From positions 1 through 34,008 of the forward strand of contig JACVJD010000027.1 in assembly GCA_015711825.1 (NCBI GenBank): a DNA stretch of 34,008 bases, given 5' to 3'. This DNA comes from Candidatus Solincola daggyaiensis (lineage in GTDB: Bacteria; Actinomycetota; Geothermincolia; Geothermincolales; RBG-13-55-18). Below, piece after piece: positions 16,545-25,533 of this stretch. The notes beneath the pieces were generated by a model, which had not been told where the DNA came from, searched no databases, and saw only the letters and a program-made list of their open reading frames with translations. The translations under genes and the position numbers were made by a program. Each line of letters opens with the position of its first letter. Position 1 is the first letter of the stretch.

Positions 16545-18065
16545 TTACTTGATATATTGGGCTTTAAGCTCCTTCTTCAGTATCTTGCCCGTGGCGGTGC
16601 GCGGGAGCGCCTCTACGAAGACCACTTTCTTGGGTATCTTGTACTTGGCCAGCTTGCCCTGGCAGAAGGCTATGACCTCCTCCTCCGTCAACTCCGTGCC
16701 GGGCGTGGGAACCACCACCGCCAGCCCCACCTCGCCCCATTTCTCGTCGGGGATGCCGATGACCCCGGCGTCGGCTATCTTCTCGAAGGACATGAGCACG
16801 TCCTCGACCTCGGCGGGATATACGTTTTCGCCGCCGCTGATATACATGTCCTTACGCCGATCCACGAGGTAAAGGTAGCCCTCCTCGTCGATATAACCCA
16901 TGTCCCCGGTATGCAGCCAGCCGTCGGTGAAGGATTCGGCGGTGGCCTCCGGCAGTTTCCAGTACTCGCGGATGACGTTGGGGCCTTTCACCCACACCTC
17001 TCCCATCTCTCCCTGGGGAAGTTCTTTGCCCTCCATGTCCACGATCTTGATGTCGGTGTGGAATACCGGTTTGCCGCAAGAACCCAGCTTGCGCAGGGCG
17101 TCCTCGGTGCGCAAAGCGGTGATGGCGGTGGCGGTCTCGGTCATACCGTAGCCCTGGTTGAAGGTTATGCCGTGCTTGAGCCAGGTCTCGATGAGAGAGC
17201 GCGGACAGGGAGCGCCTCCGGCGATGAAGAAACGCACGCTGGAGTAATCGGTGGTCTCGAACTCGGGCACCTGGGTCATGAGCAGGAACATCACCGGTAT
17301 GCCGAACATGAAGGTGACCTTCTCCCTCTCGATGAGCTGAAGGGTCTCCACGGGGTTGAAAAAGCGCTGGATGACCACCCGAGCCCCCACGTAGAGGGAG
17401 GGGAAGGCGGAAACGGCCAGCCCTCCTATGTGGAAGAGGGGAGCGCAGGCGATGCTCACGTCACTGGAGTCGAAGGCGTACATGTGTATGGAGTTGATGG
17501 CATTCCACTGCGTGTTCCCGTGCAGGATGGCCGCGCCTTTGGGCTTTCCGGTGGTGCCGGAGGTGTACATTATGAACTGCACGTCGTCCAAGGTGACCTC
17601 GGCGTCGGGCACCGGCTCATCTTCCGGTTTGCCCGCTATCCATTCCTCGTAAAGGGGGTCGTTCTGATTGCCCCCCTCCAGCTCCCTCAAGAACATGCGC
17701 AAAGAAGGGACTTTGCCGCGCAACCCCTCCGCCGCCTCCGCGAACTCCGGCGAGTAGATGAGGCCGGAAGGAGCGGAATCGTTGAGGATATATTCAAGCT
17801 CCGGGACCGCGAGGCGGAAGTTGAGGGGCACCATGATGGCGCCGATCTTGTTGAGGGCCAGGAGCACCTCGAGGAAGACATGGCTGTTGGCGAGGAGGGC
17901 GGCGAAACGGTCCCCTTTCTTCAGCCCCATTTCCTGGAAGGCATGCGCGAGACGATTGATCCTGGCGTTGAACTCTCCCTTGGTAAAGGCGAGGTCTCCA
18001 TACAGGATATACGGCTCGTCAGGATATCTGGCTGCCCAACGCGTCGGCCATTCACCGATGTTCAT
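16545..18065 (-). CDS. AMP-forming acyl-CoA synthetase (fatty-acid/aromatic acid CoA ligase type)
   Basis: A 506-residue member of the ANL adenylating family that activates a carboxylic acid to its CoA thioester through an acyl-AMP. The ATP-binding P-loop YTSGTTGKPKGA, the A5 motif GYGMTETATA, the A7-A8 region TGDMGYIDEEGYLYLVDRRKDMYISGGENVYPAEVE and the A10 lysine in PRTATGKILKKEL are all intact. Start chosen at 18065 (MNIGEWPTRW) behind an AAGGGGG site; an upstream in-frame ATG extends it by 17 residues without a ribosome site. The chain-length preference cannot be read from the sequence. It could feed the acyl-CoA genes further right. Confidence 0.93.
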   Translation of the reverse strand: MNIGEWPTRWAARYPDEPYILYGDLAFTKGEFNARINRLAHAFQEMGLKKGDRFAALLANSHVFLEVLLALNKIGAIMVPLNFRLAVPELEYILNDSAPSGLIYSPEFAEAAEGLRGKVPSLRMFLRELEGGNQNDPLYEEWIAGKPEDEPVPDAEVTLDDVQFIMYTSGTTGKPKGAAILHGNTQWNAINSIHMYAFDSSDVSIACAPLFHIGGLAVSAFPSLYVGARVVIQRFFNPVETLQLIEREKVTFMFGIPVMFLLMTQVPEFETTDYSSVRFFIAGGAPCPRSLIETWLKHGITFNQGYGMTETATAITALRTEDALRKLGSCGKPVFHTDIKIVDMEGKELPQGEMGEVWVKGPNVIREYWKLPEATAESFTDGWLHTGDMGYIDEEGYLYLVDRRKDMYISGGENVYPAEVEDVLMSFEKIADAGVIGIPDEKWGEVGLAVVVPTPGTELTEEEVIAFCQGKLAKYKIPKKVVFVEALPRTATGKILKKELKAQYIK

Positions 18066-18162
18066 GACACTTACCCCCTTTAGCGTTTCGTTCATGCAGG
18101 ACGGCTTTCCCCGCATCGCGCCATAACGTCGCAGCTATAGTGCATTTTACCCTAGACGGTCT

Positions 18163-18321
18163 GCGATTTGTATCCAGTTGAGGGCTTGGTTGTATGAAAT
18201 GCGAAAGCGATTTGTCCCCTCGAGGGCTTCTCTGCCGCTCAGGGGTATTAGACGCACGGACACAACCTCAATGGGGAGAGAATATCGCCATGCCTGTTTT
18301 TAGCGGGTAAGGGCGATTTGT
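18163..18321. repeat. Three GCGATTTGT direct repeats in a divergent promoter region
   Basis: GCGATTTGT occurs at 18163-18171, 18207-18215 and 18313-18321. The first two copies extend to a second shared block, GAGGGCTT, 6-7 bases later. The third overlaps the start of the -10 region of the His-rich gene. The layout suggests binding sites for a regulator shared by the divergent acyl-CoA synthetase and His-rich genes. Confidence 0.45.
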
Positions 18322-18323
18322 AT

Positions 18324-18329
18324 TATACT
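18324..18329 (+). promoter_or_regulatory. -10 element giving a probable leaderless mRNA
   Basis: TATACT at 18324-18329 (alternatively TATTAT at 18321) is only six bases before ATG 18336, so transcription would begin at or next to the start codon. No ribosome site is visible. Leaderless mRNAs are common in Actinomycetota. Confidence 0.45.
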
Positions 18330-18335
18330 CATGAC

Positions 18336-18647
18336 ATGAGCGAACATGATGACAGGTCACCTCTGTTGATCAAGGTAGCGCTGCGCCAGGCCATGCGCCG
18401 TTTGCGCGACGAGGAGGAATCCTTATCGCAGTACGAAGCATTGGCGGGCAACCTGGGGTGGGACAGGCTTGCCGACGCGCTTTCCGGCGCCAAGGAAGCG
18501 CTTTCCTCGGCGCTGGAAAGGACCGAGGACGCGGTGGAGGAGGCGGTCAAGCTGCAAGCGGAATCCGCCCATGCCCATGTTCACGCCCACGAACACCCCC
18601 ATATCCACGGCCACAGCCACCCTCACGAGCATCCCCACGAGCACTGA
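18336..18647 (+). CDS. Small protein with C-terminal alternating-histidine tail
   Basis: The 103-residue product has two parts. Residues about 1-77 are helical and charged (LIKVALRQAMRRLRDEEESL, then a heptad-like stretch to about residue 76) and may form a coiled coil. The last 26 residues are a perfect (x-His)13 alternation, every second residue being histidine to the final codon. In an extended strand all imidazoles would lie on one face, a pattern suited to binding Ni, Zn, Co or Cu. His-rich tails occur in metallochaperones such as HypB, SlyD and Hpn, but this helical body matches none I know. No metal-transport gene is adjacent. An in-frame upstream TTG at 18318 is less likely than ATG 18336. 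Confidence 0.75.
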   Translation: MSEHDDRSPLLIKVALRQAMRRLRDEEESLSQYEALAGNLGWDRLADALSGAKEALSSALERTEDAVEEAVKLQAESAHAHVHAHEHPHIHGHSHPHEHPHEH

Positions 18648-18983
18648 CGCCGCTATCGACGGCTGCGGCGGCAGGTCCTGCGAAGGGAAGACGTCGAGGT
18701 AGGCGCGCGGGAGTCAGGTCGATACGGCACAAAGGTCCGCATATCCTGTCGGCGTAAAAGCCGGGGGCCGGCGATAAAACGAGCCCGGCATCGAATCAAG
18801 AACGATCGCTCTGGCTTCAAGCCGCCCCATCCCCGCGGGAATGAGCAAGAACGCGCATCCACTATCGCAAGGCGCGATCTTATGAGTGCTTCTTACAGGA
18901 GGTTTTGAAAAAGGAATATCGTTTAAGTGCGACAACGGAATGCCGTCATAATGAGAGTGAAACTGCCGAAAAAACGCTTCTCG
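18648..18983. other. 336-base spacer, no gene recognised
   Basis: Nothing convincing is seen. An AGGAGG at about 18897-18902 precedes a TTG by only two bases, and the ORF it opens runs antisense into the DUF2207 gene tail, so it is not called. No strong terminator is visible for either converging gene. Confidence 0.4.
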
Positions 18984-21338
18984 TCAGCCGGCCGATGAGC
19001 CGCCGCCTCCGAAGCCGCCGCCCGCGGAGCCTCCTCCGAAACCTCCGCCTCCTCCATCTCCCGAGGAAGCGGGAGAAGAGGTCAGGGTGGAGTTGAGGTG
19101 GCTGGTCAGGCTGTTCAGAGAAGACGCAAGGTAAACGGTGCTGAAAGCGGCTGAGGGGCTCGAGAACCATTCCGGCGGGGTGGTGTAGATCTCCTTGAAC
19201 TTGCGTGCCCAGGCATCGGCGACCCCCAGCACCATGGCATAGGGCAAGTCGGCTTGGAAATCCTCCGGGGTCATGCTTTGCAGCTCCTCCCCCTCCGCGG
19301 TGGACATGAATTCGCGGAAACCCAAGGCATGCTCATAGCGGCGCGAACCCTCCGTGCTGCGACGCGGCATGAAACGTCCCACCAGCGCAACCACCACGCC
19401 TATGGGGAAAAAGGAGCATAGCAGGAGATAAAACCAGCCCAGATCGAGCCATATGGGAGATAACAACGCCGCCGCCGGCGGAAGCACGGCGATCATAAAG
19501 CCGGCGATATAGTAGGATTTTCTCACTCGCCTGGGATCGCGGTCGAACAGACCCAGGGACATGACCTCCTCCCTCACACCATCGAGGATCCCGGGTACGT
19601 GCACGTAAAAACTGTTCTCGAGGTCCTTCTCCTCCACGTAATCCCCGGAAGAGAAAAGGCCCTCCAGGATGGCTCTCTCGTAGGGGAGCAGCTCGGCAGA
19701 CGACTTATGAAGGCGATTGAATGCATAGGTGGTGACGCGGATAAGCGAACGCTTTTCCAACTCCATGATCTTCAGGTAACCGCGGCGGGCGAGGTCCACG
19801 ATGGTGGCGGTGATGTCCTCGACACGTGGTTTTTCGTGCACCAGCATGCCCAACATGGCCGGTTTCAAGCCTTCGGGAGGGTCGTAGCGGACCATGGCGG
19901 TTCCGGTTCTTCCCACGTCGCGCCCCTTGCGCCACCAAAGCAGGAGCATAGCCAAAAGGGATGCCGCGAAGGCCGCGCCGGAGGAGGCGATGACCGCGAT
20001 GCCGCAGGGCCTGCCGTACTGCCAGGGAACGCTCACCGTTCCCTTGGGCAGCGAGACGTCTATGGTAAAAGTGCTGTAGGGCGCGATATCCCTGACCGTC
20101 CACCACAGGCTGTTTCCCTCCACGCACGTGTCGTAAGTGGAGGGAGGGTTGTAGATATCCACGTACTGCGTGGACTGCACGGCCCCCATATCGGTCCCCG
20201 GGGGGAGATGCACCCTTATTGACGACGATTTCACCGGCACATCGCGGTCGATGGAAACGGCGTTCCAGTAGAGGCGGTGGTGGTTCTCCGCGAAGATGAG
20301 CGCGCCGCTTATGCGATACTCGATTATCCAACCCCTTTGCTCGCCCCGCGCCTCGAACTCTATGCGAACCCGCCTTAACCCCGGCTCGTCCTCGACGCTC
20401 CAGGATCCCGCATCGTATGGGGTCCCATCCAGGTTGAATACCGCTATGTCGCGTACGCGCACACGGCCGTAGGTCCTGCCCTCTTCAAAATATGCCGAGC
20501 GCGTGCTGAGGTCACGGTTGAGCCAACTGAAGCTGCCCCGGAAATTGACCACTTGGGTCTCGCGTACGGTGAAGGTGGCGTCGGGGTGTAAGGTGATGTC
20601 CACGTCGAAGCGCTCGAAATCCCAGCTTTTCTCCTGACTCGAATCGCTGATAAGACCGGTGTCGCCCGTCTCCATGACCCTGGAGGGCCAAAAGCAGTCG
20701 AACGAATAATGGGAGGAGGCGTCAAGCCAGTCGGCCTCGATAATCACGGTGGAATCACCCTGTACCTTGGTGGTTATCCCCTCTTTATATGAAAAGGGAG
20801 CGACGTGAAGGTCTATCTCGGATTCGTCAAGCCCCGCGGGGAGCCTGATGGTCACGGAGCTATGATCGATGCTTGAGTTCCTCTGGGAGGGCACGGCGCT
20901 CCACCCCGCAAGTCCGACTCTGTCCCCATCACGCTGCAACGCGCCCTGCAGTTTGTACTCGTAAATGAAAGTGGCGCTGGGGCCGGCGTCCTCCACCAGA
21001 CACCAGAGGGTGTAACCGCTATCGTCCTGCTCGTGATCCCATCGCTCGCTTGCAAGCTCCGAGCCGTCGCCCGCCAGCACCCGTGCCTCGACCACCTTAC
21101 CGTAGGAAGAGGGGATAGAGATCCCGACCCACCCGGAATGGTCCTGGAACGCGTAGGTGACCTTGTCGCGCACCATGACTATGCCGTCGCCGGAGACCTC
21201 TATAGCAGCGTGGAAAGATTCGTAGGTGTATGCGGGCTGCGAGGAAGCGGGGCGCGGGGAGGGAAACAGGAGAAAGGCGAGCAACGCCGATACGAAAAAG
21301 AGCGAAAAAGTCTTGACCCGAACCTCTTGAGCGATCAT
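18984..21338 (-). CDS. DUF2207-type membrane protein with glycine-rich tail
   Basis: A 784-residue predicted membrane protein. A signal peptide (hydrophobic FFVSALLAFLLF, then proline/serine-rich) leads to an extracytoplasmic beta-rich part built of two similar halves (about 27-230 and 240-445), each with a GxxxVRDKVTY/FTVRETQVVNF type start. One transmembrane helix follows (IAVIASSGAAFAASLLAMLLL), then a cytoplasmic domain with a winged-helix-like stretch (VEDITATIVDLARRGYLKI). A hydrophobic hairpin pair (IAGFMIAVLPPAAALL, YLLLCSFFPIGVVVALV) and the conserved DLPYAMVLGVADAWARKF come next. The last ~25 residues are nearly all Gly with Phe, Ser and Ala, the usual DUF2207 ending. Function in the family is unknown. 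ATG 21338 has GGAG upstream; GTG 21377 is an alternative. Confidence 0.88.
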   Translation of the reverse strand: MIAQEVRVKTFSLFFVSALLAFLLFPSPRPASSQPAYTYESFHAAIEVSGDGIVMVRDKVTYAFQDHSGWVGISIPSSYGKVVEARVLAGDGSELASERWDHEQDDSGYTLWCLVEDAGPSATFIYEYKLQGALQRDGDRVGLAGWSAVPSQRNSSIDHSSVTIRLPAGLDESEIDLHVAPFSYKEGITTKVQGDSTVIIEADWLDASSHYSFDCFWPSRVMETGDTGLISDSSQEKSWDFERFDVDITLHPDATFTVRETQVVNFRGSFSWLNRDLSTRSAYFEEGRTYGRVRVRDIAVFNLDGTPYDAGSWSVEDEPGLRRVRIEFEARGEQRGWIIEYRISGALIFAENHHRLYWNAVSIDRDVPVKSSSIRVHLPPGTDMGAVQSTQYVDIYNPPSTYDTCVEGNSLWWTVRDIAPYSTFTIDVSLPKGTVSVPWQYGRPCGIAVIASSGAAFAASLLAMLLLWWRKGRDVGRTGTAMVRYDPPEGLKPAMLGMLVHEKPRVEDITATIVDLARRGYLKIMELEKRSLIRVTTYAFNRLHKSSAELLPYERAILEGLFSSGDYVEEKDLENSFYVHVPGILDGVREEVMSLGLFDRDPRRVRKSYYIAGFMIAVLPPAAALLSPIWLDLGWFYLLLCSFFPIGVVVALVGRFMPRRSTEGSRRYEHALGFREFMSTAEGEELQSMTPEDFQADLPYAMVLGVADAWARKFKEIYTTPPEWFSSPSAAFSTVYLASSLNSLTSHLNSTLTSSPASSGDGGGGGFGGGSAGGGFGGGGSSAG

Positions 21339-21631
21339 CCCACTCCGTTCCGCTTGTTGCGGGGGCCTCGCGCTCACATATGCCGATGCGCGATTCCCAT
21401 GCGCGCGCCATCGCTGATCTCGATGACTATTCTACGGTATGAGGGCGGTGGTATGCATTAGGTCATGTACATCACGATACGGGATGGTAAAGAAAGTCAT
21501 ACGGCGCCGCGGCCATCGATCTGGGGATAGGGACACGATGCTGTGCAGAAAGAACCGGGTCGGTGATAGAATCCTCATATGCGCCGCGGAAGGCCGCGGG
21601 AAGCGATTCGGGAACAAGGAGGTCGAGGCAG

Positions 21632-22402
21632 ATGTACCGTGAGCAGTTCTCCTTGGAGGGCAAGGTGGCCATCGTCACGGGAGGAAGTCGGGGCATCGGG
21701 CAGGCCATCGCCGAGGGCTACGCCGAAATGGGCGCCAAGGTGGTGCTGGCGAGCCGCAAGGCGGAGGCCTTGGAGCAGGTAAAGGCGAAAATAGAGGCGA
21801 GTGGAGGAGAAGCCCTCGTCATCCCCACCCATATGGGGGACATGGACGGCATACGCCGCCTGGTAGAGGGGACCATGGATAAATATGGCACGATTGACAT
21901 CCTGGTCAACAACGCGGCCACCAATCCCATCTTCTGCGGCACCGCAGAAGTGGAGGAGGCGGCTTACGACAAGATCATGGACGTCAACGTCAAGGGCGTA
22001 TTCTTTCTCACTCAGCAGGTGGGAAAGGTGATGTGTGACAAGGGCTCCGGTTCGGTCATCAACGTCTCCTCCGAGGCCGCTTTCTGCCCCACCCCCTTTT
22101 TGGGCGTATATTCCATGTCCAAAGCGGCGGTGAACATGCTCACCAAGGTATTCGCTCAGGAATGGGGGCCCAAGGGAGTGAGGGTCAACGCCATAGCGCC
22201 CGGGCTGGTGAAGACCCATTTCAGCCAGGCCTTGTGGGGTAACGAGGCCATTCTTCAAGCGGCTTTGAACTCTATTCCCCTTGGGAGGATGGCCGAGCCG
22301 GAGGAGATGGTCGGGCTTGCCATATTCCTGGCCTCGGATGCTTCCCGCTACATGACCGGACAGGTCATCCTCATCGATGGCGGACGCGAGATCTCGGCTT
22401 GA
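21632..22402 (+). CDS. Short-chain dehydrogenase/reductase (FabG-like)
   Basis: A 256-residue classical SDR. The NAD(P)-binding TGGSRGIG is at about 16-23, NNAA in the middle, the catalytic serine in INVSSEAAF and the YSMSK catalytic pair, followed by VRVNAIAPGLVKTHF and the C-terminal DGGREIS. It probably oxidises or reduces a hydroxy/keto-acyl group. Start chosen at ATG 21632, which has AAGGAGG nine bases upstream; a longer in-frame start at 21563 lacks this. It is the first gene of the right-hand acyl-CoA cluster, 30 bases before the flavin oxidoreductase. Confidence 0.93.
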   Translation: MYREQFSLEGKVAIVTGGSRGIGQAIAEGYAEMGAKVVLASRKAEALEQVKAKIEASGGEALVIPTHMGDMDGIRRLVEGTMDKYGTIDILVNNAATNPIFCGTAEVEEAAYDKIMDVNVKGVFFLTQQVGKVMCDKGSGSVINVSSEAAFCPTPFLGVYSMSKAAVNMLTKVFAQEWGPKGVRVNAIAPGLVKTHFSQALWGNEAILQAALNSIPLGRMAEPEEMVGLAIFLASDASRYMTGQVILIDGGREISA

Positions 22403-22432
22403 GCCGGGACGTGCGGCAACGAGGAGACATGC

Positions 22433-24379
22433 GTGATTCGCGCTTCCCTCTGGGACGAGATGAACATAGGGAGATTGCGCCTGCGCAATCGCGCCATTAT
22501 GCCTGCCATGGGCACGGGATACGGATCGCCTTCCGGCACGGTGACCGATCGCCTCATCGGGTACCTGGAGCGCAGGGCGGAGGGAGGCGCAGGATTGATC
22601 ATCACCGAGGTATGCGCCGTGCACCAGAACGGCAAGGGCTTTCCGTCCGAGCTGGGAATCTACGACGATAGATTCATTCCCGGGTTGGAGAAGCTGACAT
22701 CGGCGGTAAAGCGCAAAGGAGCGGCGGTGGCGGCGCAGCTACACCACGCCGGCCGAGAAACCTTCGCCGCCGTCATCGGCGAGCAGCCGGTGGCGCCTTC
22801 GCCGCTTCCCAGCCGCGCCGTCGGACAGCTGCCTAGGGAATTAAGCGTGGCCGAGATAGAGGAACTGGTGGGTTGTTTCGCGGCGGCGGCGCGAAGGGCG
22901 CGGGAGGCCGGTTTCGACGCGGTGGAGATACACGGCGCTCACGGGTACCTCATCAGCCAGTTTATGTCACCCTATTCAAACCAGCGAGATGATTCCTACG
23001 GCGGCGATGGAGTGGGCAGAATGCGCTTCGCCCGGGAAGTGGTGAGAGAGGTGCGCAGTGAGGTGGGCCCCGGCTTTCCGGTGATATTCCGCCTTTCCGC
23101 ATCGGAATTGCTGAAAGGGGGATATGACCTCGATTACATCCTTCCCCTACTGCCCTCGCTGGTCGAGGAGGGGGTGGACGCTCTGCACGTATCCTGCGGG
23201 GTTTACGACTCGCCCGGAAACCCCACTTGCCCCGGGTTTCATCATCCGCAAGGGATCAACGTGGAGAGGGCCGCCGCGATCAAGAAAAACGTGGGAGTGC
23301 CCGTGATCGTGGTGGGAAAGCTGCACGATCCGCGACACGCGCAGAAGGTGCTGGAGGAGGGAAAGGCTGACCTGGTGGCCTTCGGACGGCAGCACTTGGC
23401 CGACCCCTATTTCCTTTCCAAGGCCGCCGAGGGACGCTACGGGGACATCAGGTTCTGTCTTTCCTGCAACCAGGGGTGCATCGAGAGACTCATGTTCGAG
23501 TTGAAGCCCATAACCTGCACCATAAACCCCTCCTGCGGGAATGAATTGGAGGAGAAAGCCATAAAAGGAAAGGGAGGCGGTCCTTACCTGGTGGTGGGAG
23601 CGGGTCCGGCGGGCTTGCAGGCGGCCGTCACCCTCGCGGAGGCGGGATCGGAAGTGAGGGTGGTGGAAAGAGAAGACCTTCCCGGCGGGCAGTTGCGGGC
23701 GGCATCTCGGCCTCCGGGAAAGGAGCCCCTGGCGGGCTGGGTGGAATGGGCGGAGCACAGACTGCGCTCGCTGGGCGTAGAGGTGGAGACGGGCCTGGAG
23801 GCGGACGCGATGGTCCTGGCGGAAAGGAATTGGGCCGGGGTAGTATCTGCCTGCGGCGCCGCGCCGGTGATCCCCGAACTCCCGGGGGTGGGCCTGCCGA
23901 TAAACGCGGAGGCGAGGGAGGTATTGCTGGGCAAGAGAGAAGCGCGAGGACGAGTCCTGGTGGTGGGAGGGGGTCCCGTGGGCTTGGAGACCGCACATTA
24001 CCTTATCTCCAAAGGCTGCATGGTCACCGTGGTGGAGGAAAAAGAATATCCCCCCGTACTCCCCATCACCTCGCACGGCTATTTTCTCCACCGCGAGCTG
24101 AGGGAAAAAGGGGAATTCTTTCTGGCCGCGAAAGTGCTCGAGGTTCATGAGGGATTTGCCGCGGTGGAGGTACGCGGAGAGGAAAGGGAGATAAAAGCGG
24201 ATCTTGTGGTATGGGCAGTGGGATCGCGCCCGGAAAAAGAGGTTGCGAAGAGAGCGCGAGAACTGGGGATCGATGTTGTGGAGGCGGGTGACGAATTAAA
24301 ACCGGCTAGGCTGCTGGAAGCGGTGCATACGGGCTGGGAGGCGGCTCGTTGGTTGCTGGACGGTGGTGAAAAAACCTGA
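22433..24379 (+). CDS. NADH:flavin oxidoreductase, 2,4-dienoyl-CoA reductase type
   Basis: A 648-residue FadH/old-yellow-enzyme fusion: an N-terminal FMN TIM-barrel (about 1-340), a 4Fe-4S binding segment CLSCNQGCIE plus a later Cys (about 342-362), then FAD (VVGAGPAGLQAA, near 387) and NAD(P) (VVGGGPVGLETA, near 508) domains. The active-site stretch HGAHGYLISQFMSPYSNQRDDSYGG-like region is complete. Such enzymes reduce conjugated C=C bonds in dienoyl-CoA or cyclic enones; relatives act on bile acids and aromatic-ring products. GAGGAG six bases before GTG 22433 sets the start. Confidence 0.92.
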   Translation: MIRASLWDEMNIGRLRLRNRAIMPAMGTGYGSPSGTVTDRLIGYLERRAEGGAGLIITEVCAVHQNGKGFPSELGIYDDRFIPGLEKLTSAVKRKGAAVAAQLHHAGRETFAAVIGEQPVAPSPLPSRAVGQLPRELSVAEIEELVGCFAAAARRAREAGFDAVEIHGAHGYLISQFMSPYSNQRDDSYGGDGVGRMRFAREVVREVRSEVGPGFPVIFRLSASELLKGGYDLDYILPLLPSLVEEGVDALHVSCGVYDSPGNPTCPGFHHPQGINVERAAAIKKNVGVPVIVVGKLHDPRHAQKVLEEGKADLVAFGRQHLADPYFLSKAAEGRYGDIRFCLSCNQGCIERLMFELKPITCTINPSCGNELEEKAIKGKGGGPYLVVGAGPAGLQAAVTLAEAGSEVRVVEREDLPGGQLRAASRPPGKEPLAGWVEWAEHRLRSLGVEVETGLEADAMVLAERNWAGVVSACGAAPVIPELPGVGLPINAEAREVLLGKREARGRVLVVGGGPVGLETAHYLISKGCMVTVVEEKEYPPVLPITSHGYFLHRELREKGEFFLAAKVLEVHEGFAAVEVRGEEREIKADLVVWAVGSRPEKEVAKRARELGIDVVEAGDELKPARLLEAVHTGWEAARWLLDGGEKT

Positions 24380-24671
24380 AGGGAGGGCAACGACCGGCGA
24401 CGTGTATGGGGGGCAAAAAGCGAAGGGCTTATGCCCTCGTTTCGGAAGGGAAGACGACTCCGGTCGGCCTTGAACGGACGGCTAAGGCGATAACGGCTCG
24501 AGACGGAAGCGGGGTTGCGGAAGCGTGAAAGCTTTGCTTGGGAACGGACTCGGCGATTGAGCCGGAGATGACGGGGAAGATAATATCGAAGATAATATCG
24601 CAGGGAAATATGGAAGTTAAGTATTTGGTCACATCTTTGTGGGATATTCCGAGCACGGGAGGGGCAACTGC
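24380..24671 (+). other. Spacer with a perfect 12-bp tandem repeat
   Basis: AAGATAATATCG occurs twice head to tail at 24577-24600. The first 11 bases also occur at 1628-1638, just after nusB. The repeats lie about 70 bases before the phosphatase start and could contain promoter elements. No gene was found in the rest of the spacer. Confidence 0.35.
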
Positions 24672-25319
24672 TTGAGGCTTTTATTCGTGTGCACCGGAAA
24701 TATCTGTCGCAGCGCCATGGCCGAGGCCTTTGCGGAGGATCTTTTAGGATCGAGAAACGGCGAGTGCGAGGTTCTGATCTCCTCCGCCGGCCTTGAAGCG
24801 GAGGAAGGGCAGCCTCCCCCCACTGAGGTGGTGGAGGTGATGCATGAATTCGGCCTGGATGTGGCGGGACATAGGGCAAGGCCATTGCTGGAGAGCGACA
24901 TCGAGGACTCGGACCTCATCCTGGCCATGGCCATGCACAACAGCTCGCGCTTGTTGACCCGACACCAGGAGGCGGTGGAAAAGGTATTCACCCTCAAGGA
25001 GTTCGTGCTCCAGGGAGAGGCAAAGGGGCGCGCGATCCCGGAGCGGGAACCGGAGAAAAGGCTGCTGGAGCTGAGGAGGTGGATACGCCATATCGAGGGA
25101 TTTGACGCCCTAGGCGTAAAAGGAGAGCTGAACGCGCAGCTGCAGTCGTTCTTCCTGCACTATTTCCACCTTTACGACCATAGCTTCACCATCGACGACC
25201 CCCTGGGGCAGTCAAGGGAATTCCTTCGCAACACCGCGCTGGAGATACGGGATGCGGTGAGGAAGCTCCTCGGCCCTGACCTCCTGGCCTTGATCCCGGG
25301 GGAGGCCCGGACAGGCTGA
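24672..25319 (+). CDS. Low-molecular-weight protein-tyrosine phosphatase family protein
   Basis: A 215-residue member of the LMW-PTP/arsenate-reductase fold. The signature CTGNICRS begins at residue 7, close to the N-terminus as usual. A late IDDPLGQ supplies the general-acid DP motif. The protein is about 60 residues longer than typical LMW-PTPs, with an additional helical segment before the DP loop (RRWIRHIEGFDALGVKGELN, FFLHYFHLYDHSF). Start at TTG 24672, with GGGAGGGG seven bases upstream; GTG 24639 is an alternative. The natural substrate is unknown. It is isolated within metabolic genes. Confidence 0.88.
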   Translation: MRLLFVCTGNICRSAMAEAFAEDLLGSRNGECEVLISSAGLEAEEGQPPPTEVVEVMHEFGLDVAGHRARPLLESDIEDSDLILAMAMHNSSRLLTRHQEAVEKVFTLKEFVLQGEAKGRAIPEREPEKRLLELRRWIRHIEGFDALGVKGELNAQLQSFFLHYFHLYDHSFTIDDPLGQSREFLRNTALEIRDAVRKLLGPDLLALIPGEARTG

Positions 25320-25533
25320 GGCGCGGCGATGCCGGGTGCTGGGGCGACGAAGAAAGAGCGGCTCGACTCACGCGAGCACGGATAAAAGAGGACGGCGGAG
25401 AGGTTGTGGTAAGGACAAAACAGGCGGTAAAGGCATGGGCTATGCCCTCTAGCGCTCAATAGGGTTGAAGAGCTCACCATTTACGGCGAAAACCGAGAGA
25501 GCCCATGCGTGGGCGGCGAAAAAGGAGGGAGAT

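Noticed and set aside
16533-18083. A 516-codon open frame on the + strand opposite the acyl-CoA synthetase
   Set aside because: It is the shadow of a conserved, motif-complete gene on the other strand. High GC creates long antisense frames, and its sequence matches no family.
18905-19096. A 63-codon TTG-started ORF after an AGGAGG
   Set aside because: The spacing to the TTG is only two bases, and the arginine-rich second half is just the antisense of the glycine-rich DUF2207 tail.
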